Program-made: the position numbers and the translations under genes | Notes under the pieces: model-generated | Database searches by the model: none | Seen by the model: the letters and a program-made list of their open reading frames with translations, nothing else | Told to the model about the DNA's origin: nothing | In this document: piece after piece, positions 31,661 to 42,257 of the stretch | How positions within the stretch are numbered: position 1 is the stretch's first letter | How the letters are laid out: every line of letters begins with the position of its first letter | Assembly (NCBI GenBank): GCA_027886175.1 | Contig: JAJNNQ010000077.1 | Coordinates: forward strand, 558,001 to 622,000 | Direction: 5' to 3' | Source of the DNA: Phylloscopus collybita | Taxonomy: Eukaryota; Chordata; Aves; Passeriformes; Phylloscopidae | DNA: 64,000 bases

Positions 31661-32159
31661 TATGAGGGAAATGGTGGGGTGGGGATGGGAACAAAGTGTG
31701 ATTGATTGTCAGCCATGAAGGGTCTTGATGTTCATATCTATTCAGAGCACCTGAGGAGGTGCTGGGGATCAGTATAAACTGGAGATTGCTGATACCAATC
31801 TATAAACAAGAAAACAAAACTAAAGAGGAAAAAAAAAAACCCAACAAAAAACAAACACAACCCTGCATTAAAAAATAACATATATATAGTATATTCTTTT
31901 TGAATGCACTTCTGAAATCTGTACAATTAACCACAGAAGATTTGAAGACTTAAAATGAAATTATTCCCAGGGGCTTTTGTTGTTAGAGTGCTTTGGAATG
32001 TTAATGAGCCTTTGGCACTGAATTTCTGAACTGAAGAGCTGAAGACTGAACAAGCCTCTGGAGAGCTGAAATTCATCAGGGAACCTCCAAGTTGCTGAGG
32101 ATCCATCCTCAGCAGAGCAGACTGAAGAGATTCCAGGGATTTCCAGCTGCTCAAGAGCT
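31661..32159. other. No gene seen
   Basis: AT-rich and mixed sequence with an A-run near 31830. The short antisense ORFs have no support. Confidence 0.4.
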
Positions 32160-32540
32160 GTGAGCTCACGTGCAGGCACAGGGGCTCCATGGTGGCATCT
32201 GAGGGGTCTCTGGGCTCCTGAAGATCTCTTTGGTCACACTCAGTCACAGGGGCCCTGTGGTGACATCCCAGGGCTCCTTAATCTTCCTAAGGGTCATGAC
32301 GTGACAGTCCCAGGGCTGCAGCGTGACAACAGAGGTGTCTGTGCCCTGCCAAGGAGCCAATTTGTCCCAGGCAGTGGCAGGAGTCCAGTGGTGACATCCC
32401 TGTGCTCCTAAAGAACAGCGAGGTCACCGACACTCCCAGGGGCTCCATGGAGACATCCCAGGAGTGTCCAGGCTGCCAAAGAGCTGGAATGTCACAGACA
32501 CTCACAGGGGTTCCTGTCATGGGCACAGTGGCAGCTTCAG
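32160..32540. repeat. Degenerate minisatellite of about 65-70 bp units
   Basis: Recurring words such as CAGGGGCTCCATGGAGACAT and GGTGACATCCCAGGGCTCC at irregular spacing. No gene. Confidence 0.6.
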
Positions 32541-33940
32541 GCAAAGTTTATTAGAGAAGCTCCTGTTGGGTCATGAGGTTCATAAAGGACCCAAACCAGG
32601 ACCCCCAGGCTTTCTAAACTCCTTCTGGGAAAGGATCTTGGCAGTGCCAGGAATGCAATCCCAGCACCAGATTTTCTCAAGGATTTATGCCTAAAGGATT
32701 ATGCAGGTGGAATTGAACCTTTGTACAACTTTGTCCCTCATCATTAAGGATGGCAAATCAGAAGTATTTTTGTACATATAGATATGACTGATTATGATCA
32801 TGATTAGACAAAAAGGTCTTAATCAGAATGATTTACTCTACAGTACAGGAGCTGTAACATATATTTTAAGATAGTGCCCTAGGATGCAATTTTGACGCAA
32901 TTGTATTAAAGCAAAATGAGTTATTAACCTGAGATGGGTGTCACTCCCCCAGACCAAGGACCCTGGGCAAATCTCTTTAGCTCAGCCTCAGGCAGTGACC
33001 TTGAGGGCTGTCCCCACTCCAGGGAGGAATCTCCACACCCCCCCAAGAAGGGAAATGTCAGGAGATGCTGCAGTTAAAATTTGGGATGGGGCTTTTCTAG
33101 TCTGAAGTGCTGCCCTGTCAGTCAGATGTGCCCAGGCTGGGCCAGCTCAGCAGCTCTGCAGAAGCTCTCAGTGGTGTCACTGGGTTGTTGCTTTCTCTGG
33201 GGATTTTAGCAGCTCTGCCACAGTTTCAGCTCCCTCTCAGCATGTGGAACTTTGGGATGGAGGAGTCAGGCTGCTTTCAGCATTCTTCACCCCCAAAGCA
33301 GCATGATCCCCTCCTTCATTTCCCACTGGGGGCTTTGCAAACAGGGCCTTGTTAGAGCTGTTTGAGCCCATTGCAGGCAGAGCCTCCTGCTCCAGCAGGA
33401 ACTGCCTTTCCTGTGCCAGGACCAGGGCAGGTCCTGCTGCAGGAAAAGCCCCAGGCCAGCCCCAGCAGAGGGAAGGGCTTGGGCACAAGTGCAGAGTGCC
33501 GTGCTGGGAGCTGTGCCAGGGAGAGCCTGAGGCACCAAAGGCCCCTGGGCAGCAGCAGAAGCAGCAGCAGCTCCCTGCAGGGCATGGCCAGAAGCCTCCC
33601 TTTGCTCTTCCTGTTGAGTCCCTCTCAGCAACAGGCCCAAGGAACAGACTCTGAAGAGGCTCATTCTGTTCCTTATTCTCCCAGGGCTCCGTGGGATGAG
33701 ATCAGGGTCCCAGGGTGGCCTTCAGGGGACTCAGGTCTGGGTCAGGTTCTGCTTGTTGGTGGCCAGGGCCCATCAGATGGGGAAGGGTCTGTGCTGAACC
33801 TTGCTCGGGCTGTGCAGCTTGTGCCAGGGCTGATGGCAGCGGAATGTTTGTCTGGAGGGCCTGGGGAGCTGCCAGGAGAGCACAGGGCACCTGCAGGGAC
33901 AGTGTGTGCCAGGGAGCAGCAGGGAGTGGAGCTCCCTGGG
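32541..33940. other. No supported gene
   Basis: GC-rich intergenic sequence with several overlapping ORFs on both strands (33287-33664, 33362-33997). Composition explains these, since none has a family motif or consistent splice pattern. Confidence 0.4.
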
Positions 33941-33944
33941 CACA

Positions 33945-34146
33945 GGCCTGGCCAGGGTGGGGTCAGCCCGAGATCAAGGACTGAATGTCTGCTGTGAGCC
34001 AGGAGAGCTCTGCAGCCCCTGCAGGGGACACAGCAGGCACAGGGAAAGGAGTGTGGGCACTGAGTGCTCTGAGCCTCAGGGAACTTCCCCAGGAGGATGC
34101 AGGGCAGCGCCAAACCCAACTGGCAGCCCTGGAACAAGGCAGGCAC
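33945..34146 (-). repeat. Arm 2 of an inverted repeat
   Basis: Reverse-complement match of 31444-31660, about 2.3 kb away. Confidence 0.75.
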
Positions 34147-34149
34147 CTC

Positions 34150-34725
34150 TGAGCAGCCTGCATGGCCCCAGCAGAGCCTGTGTGGGAGGGGTCAGTGCAG
34201 GGAGCACCATCAGCTGCCTCTGTCTCCCAGGCTGAGCAGCAGAGCCCAGCAGAGGCAGCCCAGGGCCCCGGGCAGCACAGCCCCCGTGCTCTGCAGAGCA
34301 GCAGCCCCAGCTCGGGGCTGTGGGCAGCAGGGCAGGGGCTGCAGCAATGGCTGCTCAGGCCAGCACAGACGTATTCCCCTGGGAAAGGCTCTGGGGGCAG
34401 CTGGCATGTGCCAGGAGCAGAGCAGGAGCCCCTGGGTGTGCAGAGGAGCCCTGGCAAGAGGCTGCCCTGTCCCTGGGGCAGCAGGAGATGCCTGAGGAGC
34501 CCCAGGGCCAACTCTCTGCTGCTGAGCTGGGCAGCAGGGCTGTCCCTGGGGCTGCAGGAGCTGCCAAATTGAGCATCTCCTGAACATTCCAGACACAGAG
34601 TGGCTGTCCCTGACCTCCAGTGCCTCCAGTTCCTGATGCAGGACCAGCCTTGCTCCCTTGCTCTGCTGGGCTGGGGCAGAGGTGTGGAGAGGCTGGACTG
34701 GGCAGTGCCAGGGAGAGGAAAACAA
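34150..34725. other. GC-rich repeat-like spacer
   Basis: CAGCAGCAGGGCAGGGGCTG-like sequence that resembles 62230-62600. Many chance ORFs, none supported. Confidence 0.4.
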
Positions 34726-34729
34726 TGGA

Positions 34730-35060
34730 GCCTTGGTTACATGAGACCCCACAGAATGGTCTCCATGGTCCCATGAGGCCCTGCAGTGTCACAGTGGCCC
34801 CGAGGTTCCTGGGATCCTGTAGGGTCAGAAGGGTCTCCTTGGTTCTGCAGGGTCCCAATGGCCCCTTGGTTCCCCAGAGTGTCACAGTGCACTCCTTGGT
34901 TCCATGGAGCCCCACAGTGTCACTGAGGTCCCCTGGTTCCCCAGAGTGTCACAGTGCACTCCTTGGTTCCATCCATAGTGTCACTGAGGTCCCCTGGTTC
35001 CACCAGGCCCTGCAGTGTCACAAGGCACCTTTGGTTCTGTGGGGCCCACAGTGTTTGTTG
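34730..35060. repeat. Minisatellite, GGTTCCATGGAGCCCCACAG type
   Basis: About eight units of the 37-41 bp family in the orientation opposite to 29635-30715. Confidence 0.8.
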
Positions 35061-35550
35061 TGCCAATGGGCAGGGTCAGCACCAGACACAGACACCACCT
35101 GAAGGAATTCTTAGAATGCAAAAGTGCAAAGAATCACAAAAGGAGAAGTGCCTACAGTGATTAGGAAAGATCCATCACCAGTGACCCTCAGACTTTCCCA
35201 TCACCCACATCCACACATCAGCTGGGGGAAGCTGTCACAGCCAAGGACTGCAGAGCCACTCCTGGACACTGGGAATTCCTGCAGGTGCCTCCAGCCACAG
35301 GTGAGGCTCCAGCCTCGCTGTGAGAGGGCCCAGCTCTGATAGTGCTGAATAAACAAACTCACAACACTTCTGGAGTGGGAACATCTGGATTCATCCTCCT
35401 CTTGGGTTCCCCCAAAGCCTGGCCAGGCCCCAAACAAGGCCAGATGTCAGATTTCATGGCTTTGTCCAAATTCTAAACATAGAATGGTCAATACATATTT
35501 CAATACATGTATTGAATACATCAATACATGGTCAATACATGTCTTTGGCT
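35061..35550. other. No gene seen
   Basis: Mixed sequence, including an ATACATGTATTGAATACATC-like run near 35500. No supported feature. Confidence 0.4.
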
Positions 35551-35559
35551 ATGGAACCA

Positions 35560-36260
35560 AAAATGTGTATTCTATTTCAGTTGTTGAAAGCAGTTGGGGA
35601 GATGCTTTTCTTTATCTCTTGTAACTCTGGGGGGAGGGAGGCAGATGCCTTTTGATAATGGGCCAGCTGTTCAAACCAGGCAGGGCAGTGTTTCTTATCT
35701 CTTTCACCACCTGTCCTCCCTCCAGGGGGATATTTTCTGCTGATGGGCCATTAAGGCTCACCAAGGACATGAAACATTCCATCATCCCATTGGGAGATGC
35801 TTCACCCAGTGTGGGGGGGAGCCAACCATTCCTACCTGGATAAAAACAGACGTAGGAACACGAGGGATCTGGTTCCACCGGATTCCTGGAGGAAGACCAG
35901 AGCCTTCTTCACTATCACTGGACCCTTTTCTCTCAGGATCATCTCTACTCCAACAACACCACATCTGCCACTCCAGGAGGACTCACTTTTGGACTGCTTC
36001 CAACACCCTGACCAACAGGGTGTCAGGTTGTAGCTCTGACTCTGTTAGGGTTTCTAGGATTGTTGTTTCTTTGCTTGTTTGTTTGGGGTTTTTTTTACTA
36101 CTACATATGTACTATTAATATTCTTAGTAAAGAACTATTATTCCTATTCCCAAATCTTTGCCTGAAAGTCCTTAATTGCAAAATGACAATTTGGAGAGGG
36201 GTTTACATTCTCCATTCTGAAGGAAACTCCAGCTTTCTCTGCCAGATACCTGTCTTTTCA
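35560..36260 (+). mobile_element. LTR, copy 1 of a shared family
   Basis: A promoter-like GGATAAAAAC (about 35838) is followed by GCTCTGACTCTGTTAGGGTT and TTCTTAGTAAAGAACTATTA. The same text recurs at 59943-60520 (plus) and reverse-complemented at 51655-51930. I infer an ERV LTR of an ERVL-like passerine family from its structure and repeated use. Exact ends are uncertain. Confidence 0.55.
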
Positions 36261-36289
36261 AACAAAGGCAGTTTATTAGAAGCTCTTTG

Positions 36290-38540
36290 AAATATTTCTC
36301 CATAACTCTAAGAAAAAAGATTCCTAGTGAACTGCACCAGACCAGAGGGAAATCAAGGCACAGCCATGGTTTGTCAAGACTTGCTTGATCCTAATGAGCC
36401 CCATGGTGCATTCGGTGCTGAGCTTTTGAACAATTGCATAAACCTTTCCAGAAGTCCAAGTCAGAAGAAAACTCCAGGCATTAGTGGGCCCCACTAAGTT
36501 TCATCCCCACCACAGGCTCCTCATGGAGTCCTTGGAGGAGTGAATTGGATTGCACAAAATCCTCCCAGAAACTCAGTGTGGGAAAAAAAATCCAAAGTAC
36601 CTTAAATACCTTGAGTATCTCAAAGTAATAATGAGCGCCACTGAGGGTCAATGCAAAGCTCTCAAGGGACTCATTAAAGCAGATAATTGGAGGTCAGGAT
36701 GGCACAAAAACTTTTCAGAGACTCAGTGCCAAAAAAAAGTTCTTTAAGAAACTTTGAGTACTTTAAACTAGTAATGAGCCGCACTGAGTGTTTTTACTGC
36801 CTAAGAATCCCAAAAGAATTGTTAAAGTAGATAATTGGGGCCATGATTGCACAAACTTCTCAAACTCACTGTCAAAAAAAGCTCTTTAAAAAACTTTGAG
36901 AACCCTGAAGTATTAATGAGCCCCACTGAGTGTTTTACTGACTAAAAATACCAAGGGACTTGTTAAACCAGATAATTGGGGCCATGATTGCACAATCTTT
37001 CTCACAGAATCAGATTTAAAGGGAAACACCAAGTACCTTAAAATACCTGAAGTATCCTGAAGCATTAATGAACCCCACTGAGTGTTGTTACTGACAAAGC
37101 CTCTCAAGGGACTAATTACAGCAGATAATTGGAGGCCATGATTGCACAAACCTCTCAGAAACTCCAAGGCAAAAGCCAAACCTAAAGTCCTTTGGAGAAC
37201 CTGCTGTGCCTGGGAGCATTCAGGAGCCTCCCAAGGGCCATTCTTGACCAGGGCTCCCCAGGGACTCCTTCCAGCAGATCCTTGAGGCCACTGGACTGTC
37301 AGGGGGATGCTGAGGGCAGGACAAGGGGCTGAGAGTGCCCAGCCTTGCTGGGGTTGTGCCAGGAGGCCCCAGAGCTTCAGGACAAGGTGTCTCCTGACAG
37401 CCCTTGGTGGCACAGACCCTGCTGTGCCCCAGGGCACCAAGACTGGGCTTCTCTTTGTCCCCTCCTGGCATCACTGCCTGCAGTTCTCTGCTCTGCCTGG
37501 GGCCTGGGAACACTTTCTCTGTTGTGTGCCTCAATGGGACCCATTAAAACTTCCAGAAACTTTGGATTGTGACTTGGAGTCCTTGAGAGGTTTCTTCATC
37601 TCCCAGTCAGGGACTGATGTTCAGGGCCTCAGCACAAGCCCCAAGAGGATCATTAAAGTCCTTGTGCTGTGTCTGTGCTGATGAGCTGGGCTGGGCTCCT
37701 GGCACAGAGGCAGCAGCTCCTGGCAACCAAGAAGAGCTTAAAACCACATTTCTCTTGCTGAGCAGCTCTTCTCCCAGCCCAGCAGGGCTGGGGCTCTGCC
37801 TGCAGCCACCCCGGGCACAGCACACAGGCACAGAGAGCTTCAATCACTCAGGGCTGGGAAAGTGCTGAGAAGAGACTGGGGGAGAATCACTGCCAGCCCT
37901 TGACACAGGAACCTCTGGCTGCAGGACAATGCAGCTGCAGCTCCTGCAGGGATCTCCTCAAGCTGCAACAGCCCAATGCCTACAGACTCTGTGAGTACAA
38001 CTCTCTGAGTATTTCTGGTGCAGGGGAGGTGAAATGCTCATGACGCTCTGACACACTAAGAGCTTCTGCACATTCCCAAAATATTTCCAAGAGAAGGATT
38101 TATTTTAAAATGAGGACATTTCCTGAGACTTAGTTTTCATTTTCCAACCTTAGGTAATAGGGGAGAGGGAGAACAAATGATAAAGGTGTCATTCATTTTG
38201 ACAAGTCGCTGGGACATATGAACTCTCAGTGATCAGCAGGTGTGCAGGAGTTCCCTGATGTGCTTTCAGCCACTCCTCTGCCCATGGACAGCACCAGCAT
38301 CAGCTTTGCTGGGCCCATCAGGCTTAGTCTGAGCTGTCCTTTCTCCAGGCTGCCAGCAGAACCTGTCCCCAGCCAGTGCCCTGCAAACAGGCAGGGTTCT
38401 GTAGGGCCAAGGAGAGTGCACAGAGATTTGGGGTCTGGGAGTGCTGGCAGGGAGAGCTCAGGCACAGGGAAAGCCCTGCAGGAGGAAAATCTGCAGGAAG
38501 CAGAGAGGAGATGAGGCAATGAGAGAAAACAAACGCCAGC
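36290..38540. repeat. Duplicated block upstream of the olfactory receptor
   Basis: Matches 60540-63740 in order, starting GAAATATTTCTCCATAACTC. It contains a tandem unit of about 130-190 bp with TATTAATGAGCCCCACTGAG and GATAATTGGGGCCATGATTG. Chance ORFs at 36913-37440, 37220-37534 and 38226-38753 have no support. Confidence 0.75.
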
Positions 38541-39480
38541 AATGTTGTGGCAGGGAGAGTTCAGAGATCTCCACAGGAGCCCCTCCAGTGCAGCCCCTCC
38601 CTCTGAACAAGCCCCCTCCCTCCTGTCCCCCAGCCCAGCCTGTGCCCTCAGGGCTGGGGCTCCAAGGCCTGAAGCCCCTCCTGTGCAGGCAGAGCTGCAG
38701 CAGAGCCCTGGAGCAGCTCTGCAGCCCCAGGCCCAGTTCCCTCTGCAGAGCACAGGGCTGGGAGCAGCTGCCCGGCCCTGGGGTCTCTGGGAGGGGGCAC
38801 AGCTGGCTCAGGGTGATGCTGTCCCCAGTGCCCAGCTCTGGGCAATGTTGTCAGTGCAGCCAGGGCAGGAGCTGCATCTCCCTCAGTCCAATGCCAGCAC
38901 AAGGACACTTGGAAGTCTCCCAGGGATTTCAGTCCAAGCTGGGAGCTTCAATCCAGGATGCAAACCTGTCCTGCAGCATCTTTGTTTTACCTGAAAGACC
39001 CCCAGGGAAAGGCAGAGGTGTTCTGACACTGAAAATGCTGTTGGGTTGGTGAAATGAGCAAAGTGAGTCCTTGGCTCCAAAAGTGGAGCTGGGCTGTGGT
39101 GGATCCATCTGCTCTCAGCAGTACCTGGGGATTTTTTAGGGGAAAAATGGGAAGCTGATCACCCTCCACCTGAGAAAAGTTAAAGCCCAGAGGAACTCTG
39201 AGCAGGTCAGAATGACAGACCATGTCCCCTCACTCTGCACTCATCACTGTTCCTCACAGAAGTTGCTCTGTTCTCCCTGGGGGCAGAAGAAATTCTGAGG
39301 GTTTGATATCCAAGAATACCAGCAGAGATGTGGGGAGAGCTTATAAAGATAACTGCACAACTCTTAAGAACAAAAGTTTGTCTGTGTGTTCCAGGGGAAG
39401 GTGTATAGGAAATGGCTTTGATTTTGGTTCCAGGTATCTGCTCTAACTCTTCACTGTCCTTTCTCCATGAACAGGTGTCC
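38541..39480. other. 5' flank of the olfactory receptor gene
   Basis: No second gene is seen. A splice acceptor TTTCTCCATGAACAG ends at 39474, six bases before the receptor ATG, so a non-coding 5' exon upstream is likely, as is usual for olfactory receptor genes. That exon could not be located. Confidence 0.45.
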
Positions 39481-40431
39481 ATGTGCAGCCAGAGCAAGTG
39501 TTCCAACAGCAGCTCCATCAGCCACTTCCTCCTGCTGGCATTGGCAGACAGGCGGCAGCTGCAGCTCCTGCACTTCTGCCTCTTCCTGGGCATCTCCCTG
39601 GCTGCCCTCCTGGGCAACGGCCTCATCATCAGCGCCGTAGCCTGCGGCCACCACCTGCACAGCCCCATGTTCTTCTTCCTGCTCAACCTGGCCCTCACTG
39701 ACCTGGGCTGCATCTGCACCACTGTCCCCAAAGCCATGGACAATTCCCTCTGGAACACCAGGAACATCTCCTACACAGGATGTGCTGCACAGCTATTTTT
39801 CTTTCTGTTCTTCATTTCAGCAGAGCTTTCCTTGCTGACCATCATGTGCTACGACTGCTACGTGTCCATCTGCAAACCCCTGCACTACGGGACCCTCCTG
39901 GGCAGCAGAGCTTGTGCCCACATGGCAGCAGCTGCCTGGGCCAGTGCCTTTCTCACTGCTCTCATGCACACAGCCAATACATTTTCCCTGCCCCTGTGCC
40001 ATGGCAATGCCCTGGGCCAGTTCTTCTGTGAAATCCCACAGATCCTCAAGCTCTCCTGTTCACACTCTAAACTCAGGGAACTTGGGATGATTTTGGTTGG
40101 TTCCTGTTTAGCTTTTGGCTGTTTTGTGTTCATTGTTTTCTCCTATGTGCAGATCTTCAGGGTTGTGCTGAGGATCCCCTCTGAGCAGGGACAGCACAAA
40201 GCCTTTTCCACCTGCCTCCCTCACCTGGCCGTGCTCTCCCTGTTTGTCAGCACAGGCTTTGTTACCTACCTGAAGCCCCCCTCCATGTCCTCCCCATCCC
40301 TGGATCTGTCCCTGTCAGTTCTGTACTCGGTGGTGCCTCCAGCCCTGAACCCTCTCATCTACAGCCTGAGGAACCAGGAGCTCAAGGCTGAATTGTGGAC
40401 ACTGATCATTGCTCTATTTCAGAAACATTAA
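39481..40431 (+). CDS. Olfactory receptor, OR14-like
   Basis: An intronless 316-residue seven-transmembrane receptor for odorants in the olfactory neuron membrane. Signatures in order: N-glycosylation site NSS near residue 9, GN in TM1 (LLGNGLI), LHSPMFFFLLNLALTDLG for TM2, conserved cysteines in the extracellular loops, MCYDCYVSICKPLHY at the end of TM3, KAFSTCLPHLAV for TM6 and PALNPLIYSLRNQELK for TM7. Family 14 receptors are greatly expanded in birds. Start at 39481 rather than the in-frame ATG at 39412, because an acceptor ends at 39474 and the extra residues are not receptor-like. The DRY arginine is Cys (GAC TGC TAC), which may impair G-protein coupling. The ORF is otherwise intact. 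Confidence 0.9.
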   Translation: MCSQSKCSNSSSISHFLLLALADRRQLQLLHFCLFLGISLAALLGNGLIISAVACGHHLHSPMFFFLLNLALTDLGCICTTVPKAMDNSLWNTRNISYTGCAAQLFFFLFFISAELSLLTIMCYDCYVSICKPLHYGTLLGSRACAHMAAAAWASAFLTALMHTANTFSLPLCHGNALGQFFCEIPQILKLSCSHSKLRELGMILVGSCLAFGCFVFIVFSYVQIFRVVLRIPSEQGQHKAFSTCLPHLAVLSLFVSTGFVTYLKPPSMSSPSLDLSLSVLYSVVPPALNPLIYSLRNQELKAELWTLIIALFQKH

Positions 40432-40680
40432 ACTGATGGACCATTTCTGCAAATCACTTGTAATAAAAGTCAACTTTGATAGTTCTAGTTGTTTTGGTTG
40501 TCATGTTTTTATTCCTTCTTTTAGTTTTCAATGATGTTCACAATAAAAGGCCATGGTTTGTGTCCCTTCTTTTTTAGTTTCTCTCTGCCTTCCCTGTGGC
40601 TATGCTCTCAATGGCTTTACACAAACAAAAGGATCTACCAGCAGAAGTTTCACTGGAGATCCCCCATTTGTTCCCTTCTC
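40432..40680 (+). other. 3' flank of the olfactory receptor
   Basis: An AATAAAAG word lies about 30 bp after the stop (near 40461) and another AATAAAAG near 40541. Either could polyadenylate the transcript. No other feature. Confidence 0.4.
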
Positions 40681-41046
40681 TGGAGTTGCAGCAGCAATGT
40701 CTGTGTGCAGAGCTGGGGGCAGGGCAGGACTGGCACAGCAACTCTGCTCCTGCTGGCCACACTGTTCCTGATCCAGACCAGGAGCTATTGGCCTTCTTGG
40801 CCCACCTGGGCACACTGCTGCCTCATGTCCAGCCTGCTGTCCATCACTCCCTGCAGGTCCCTTTCTGCCTGGCTGCTGTCCAGCCACTCTGTCCCCAGCC
40901 TGTAGCACTGCAGGGGTTGTTGTGGCCAAAGTGCAGGACCTGGCCCTTGGTCTTGTTCAACCTGACATTGTTGGATTTGGGCCCTGGATCCAGCCTGTCC
41001 AGGGCCCTGTGCAGAGCCCTCCTGCCCTCCAGCAGATCCACACTCA
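40681..41046 (-). mobile_element. CR1 LINE fragment
   Basis: The minus strand reads SVDLLEGRRALHRALDRLDP and VLHFGHNNPCSATG, both CR1 ORF2 C-terminal segments, with frameshifts. It joins duplicated block B directly at the words CAGCAGATCCACACTCACAC, which also occur in the CR1 copy at 26552-26571. Confidence 0.8.
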
Positions 41047-41910
41047 CACCTGCAGGAGAGATGGCCAAGGGCTGGGCAGGGCTGGCAGGGCCACAGGCAC
41101 CCAGGCCTTTGTCCCCTGGCCTCTGCCAGCGCCTCTGCAAGCCCCACAGAAGGAACTTTCCTTGCAGGAAAGCCTGCACTTGGCTTCTGCCTGGCCCCTC
41201 CCTGAGCAGGCTGGCAGGCCTTGCAGCTTTAGGACATTTGTCCTTGCTGCCCCTGCCATCCCCCTGCCCCACCAACAGCCCCCAGCCAGCCGCGAGGGAC
41301 AGGCCCTGCTGTGCCAGGCCTGGGCTCAGGCCTTGGCCTTTCTGCTCCCTCCAGCCAGCCCAGGCCTTGCTCAGCATTGCAGTCCCTGCTCACAGCCTTG
41401 GGCTCCCTGCAATCCTGGCCTCAAGGAGCTGCTCTCCCCAGTGCCTGGGCAGCCTTTGGCACTCCCTGCCCTCACTGGGGCCCAGGGATGCTCTAAGGGA
41501 CTTGGGGTTTTGCTTCTGACTCCTTCTGCAGCTTCTTCAACCTTCTCTCAGTGCCTGGGGATCCTGGACTCAGCCCCAAATCCACTGTGGGGCTGATGAA
41601 AATACAGAAAATCTTCAGGAGCTCTTTGCCTTCCTTCAAATGTCTTTGTGTCTCTAGGGCCTGTGCACCTGATTGGAGTTAGTTTGGAGTCCTGTGAAGG
41701 AGGGAGATTTCAAAGTGCATCTCATGTTTTGTTTTTTTTTTAATCAAGATTCTTTTATTTTCTCGATCAGTAAAGTGTGGATAGAAATGTTCTCCAAGGC
41801 ATCTTGATTATGAATGTCTCCTTAGGAGGTCTGGGCATGGAGAAGAATGAGCCCCTTGCAGGCTGACCCTGTTTGGACAGCCTGCTCCTCACCCCAACCT
41901 CACCATGTCT
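41047..41910. repeat. Duplicated block B
   Basis: Counterpart of 28316-29185. Its right end is cut exactly at the LTR of ERV-B (41911), where block A continues GACATTGCCC. Confidence 0.8.
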
Positions 41911-42213
41911 TGAAGTTAACCCCTTTCCCTCAGCCCCCCGAGACCCGTTGCCAGCTCAGATTTAGGGAGGTTAGGGGGAGGGGAAACCCCAAGATAGGGA
42001 CATAAAACCAAAGGAGGCTCTTACCCCGAGATGTTGTTCCAAGGTTTATTTCCTGAAGGGATCCCTAGGCCAAAGAGAGCGACCCCGAAGGGAAAGGGGG
42101 TTTTATCCCTTTCAGGGTAAGGGGCGGAGTTACCTATGGCCAAAGGCCATAGGTCAGAGTCAAGGGACAGGTAAAGTTTCACAGGGGGAGGGGATACCAA
42201 AGGGAATACAACA
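41911..42213 (-). mobile_element. 3' LTR of ERV-B
   Basis: In plus orientation it starts TGAAGTTAACCCC and ends AATACAACA (303 bp). Contains TTTATT (AATAAA on the minus strand, near 42041) and a TATA-like GATAAAACC near 42105. Homologous over its whole length to 50103-50402, but with a few dozen differences by eye. Confidence 0.85.
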
Positions 42214-42236
42214 TCTCACCCTTTTTTGTTTAACAA
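42214..42236 (-). promoter_or_regulatory. Polypurine tract of ERV-B
   Basis: The minus strand reads AAACAAAAAAGGGTGAGA immediately before the 3' LTR, the usual place and make-up of the plus-strand primer. Confidence 0.6.
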
Positions 42237-42257
42237 AGTTAAAGGAAAAACAATAAG

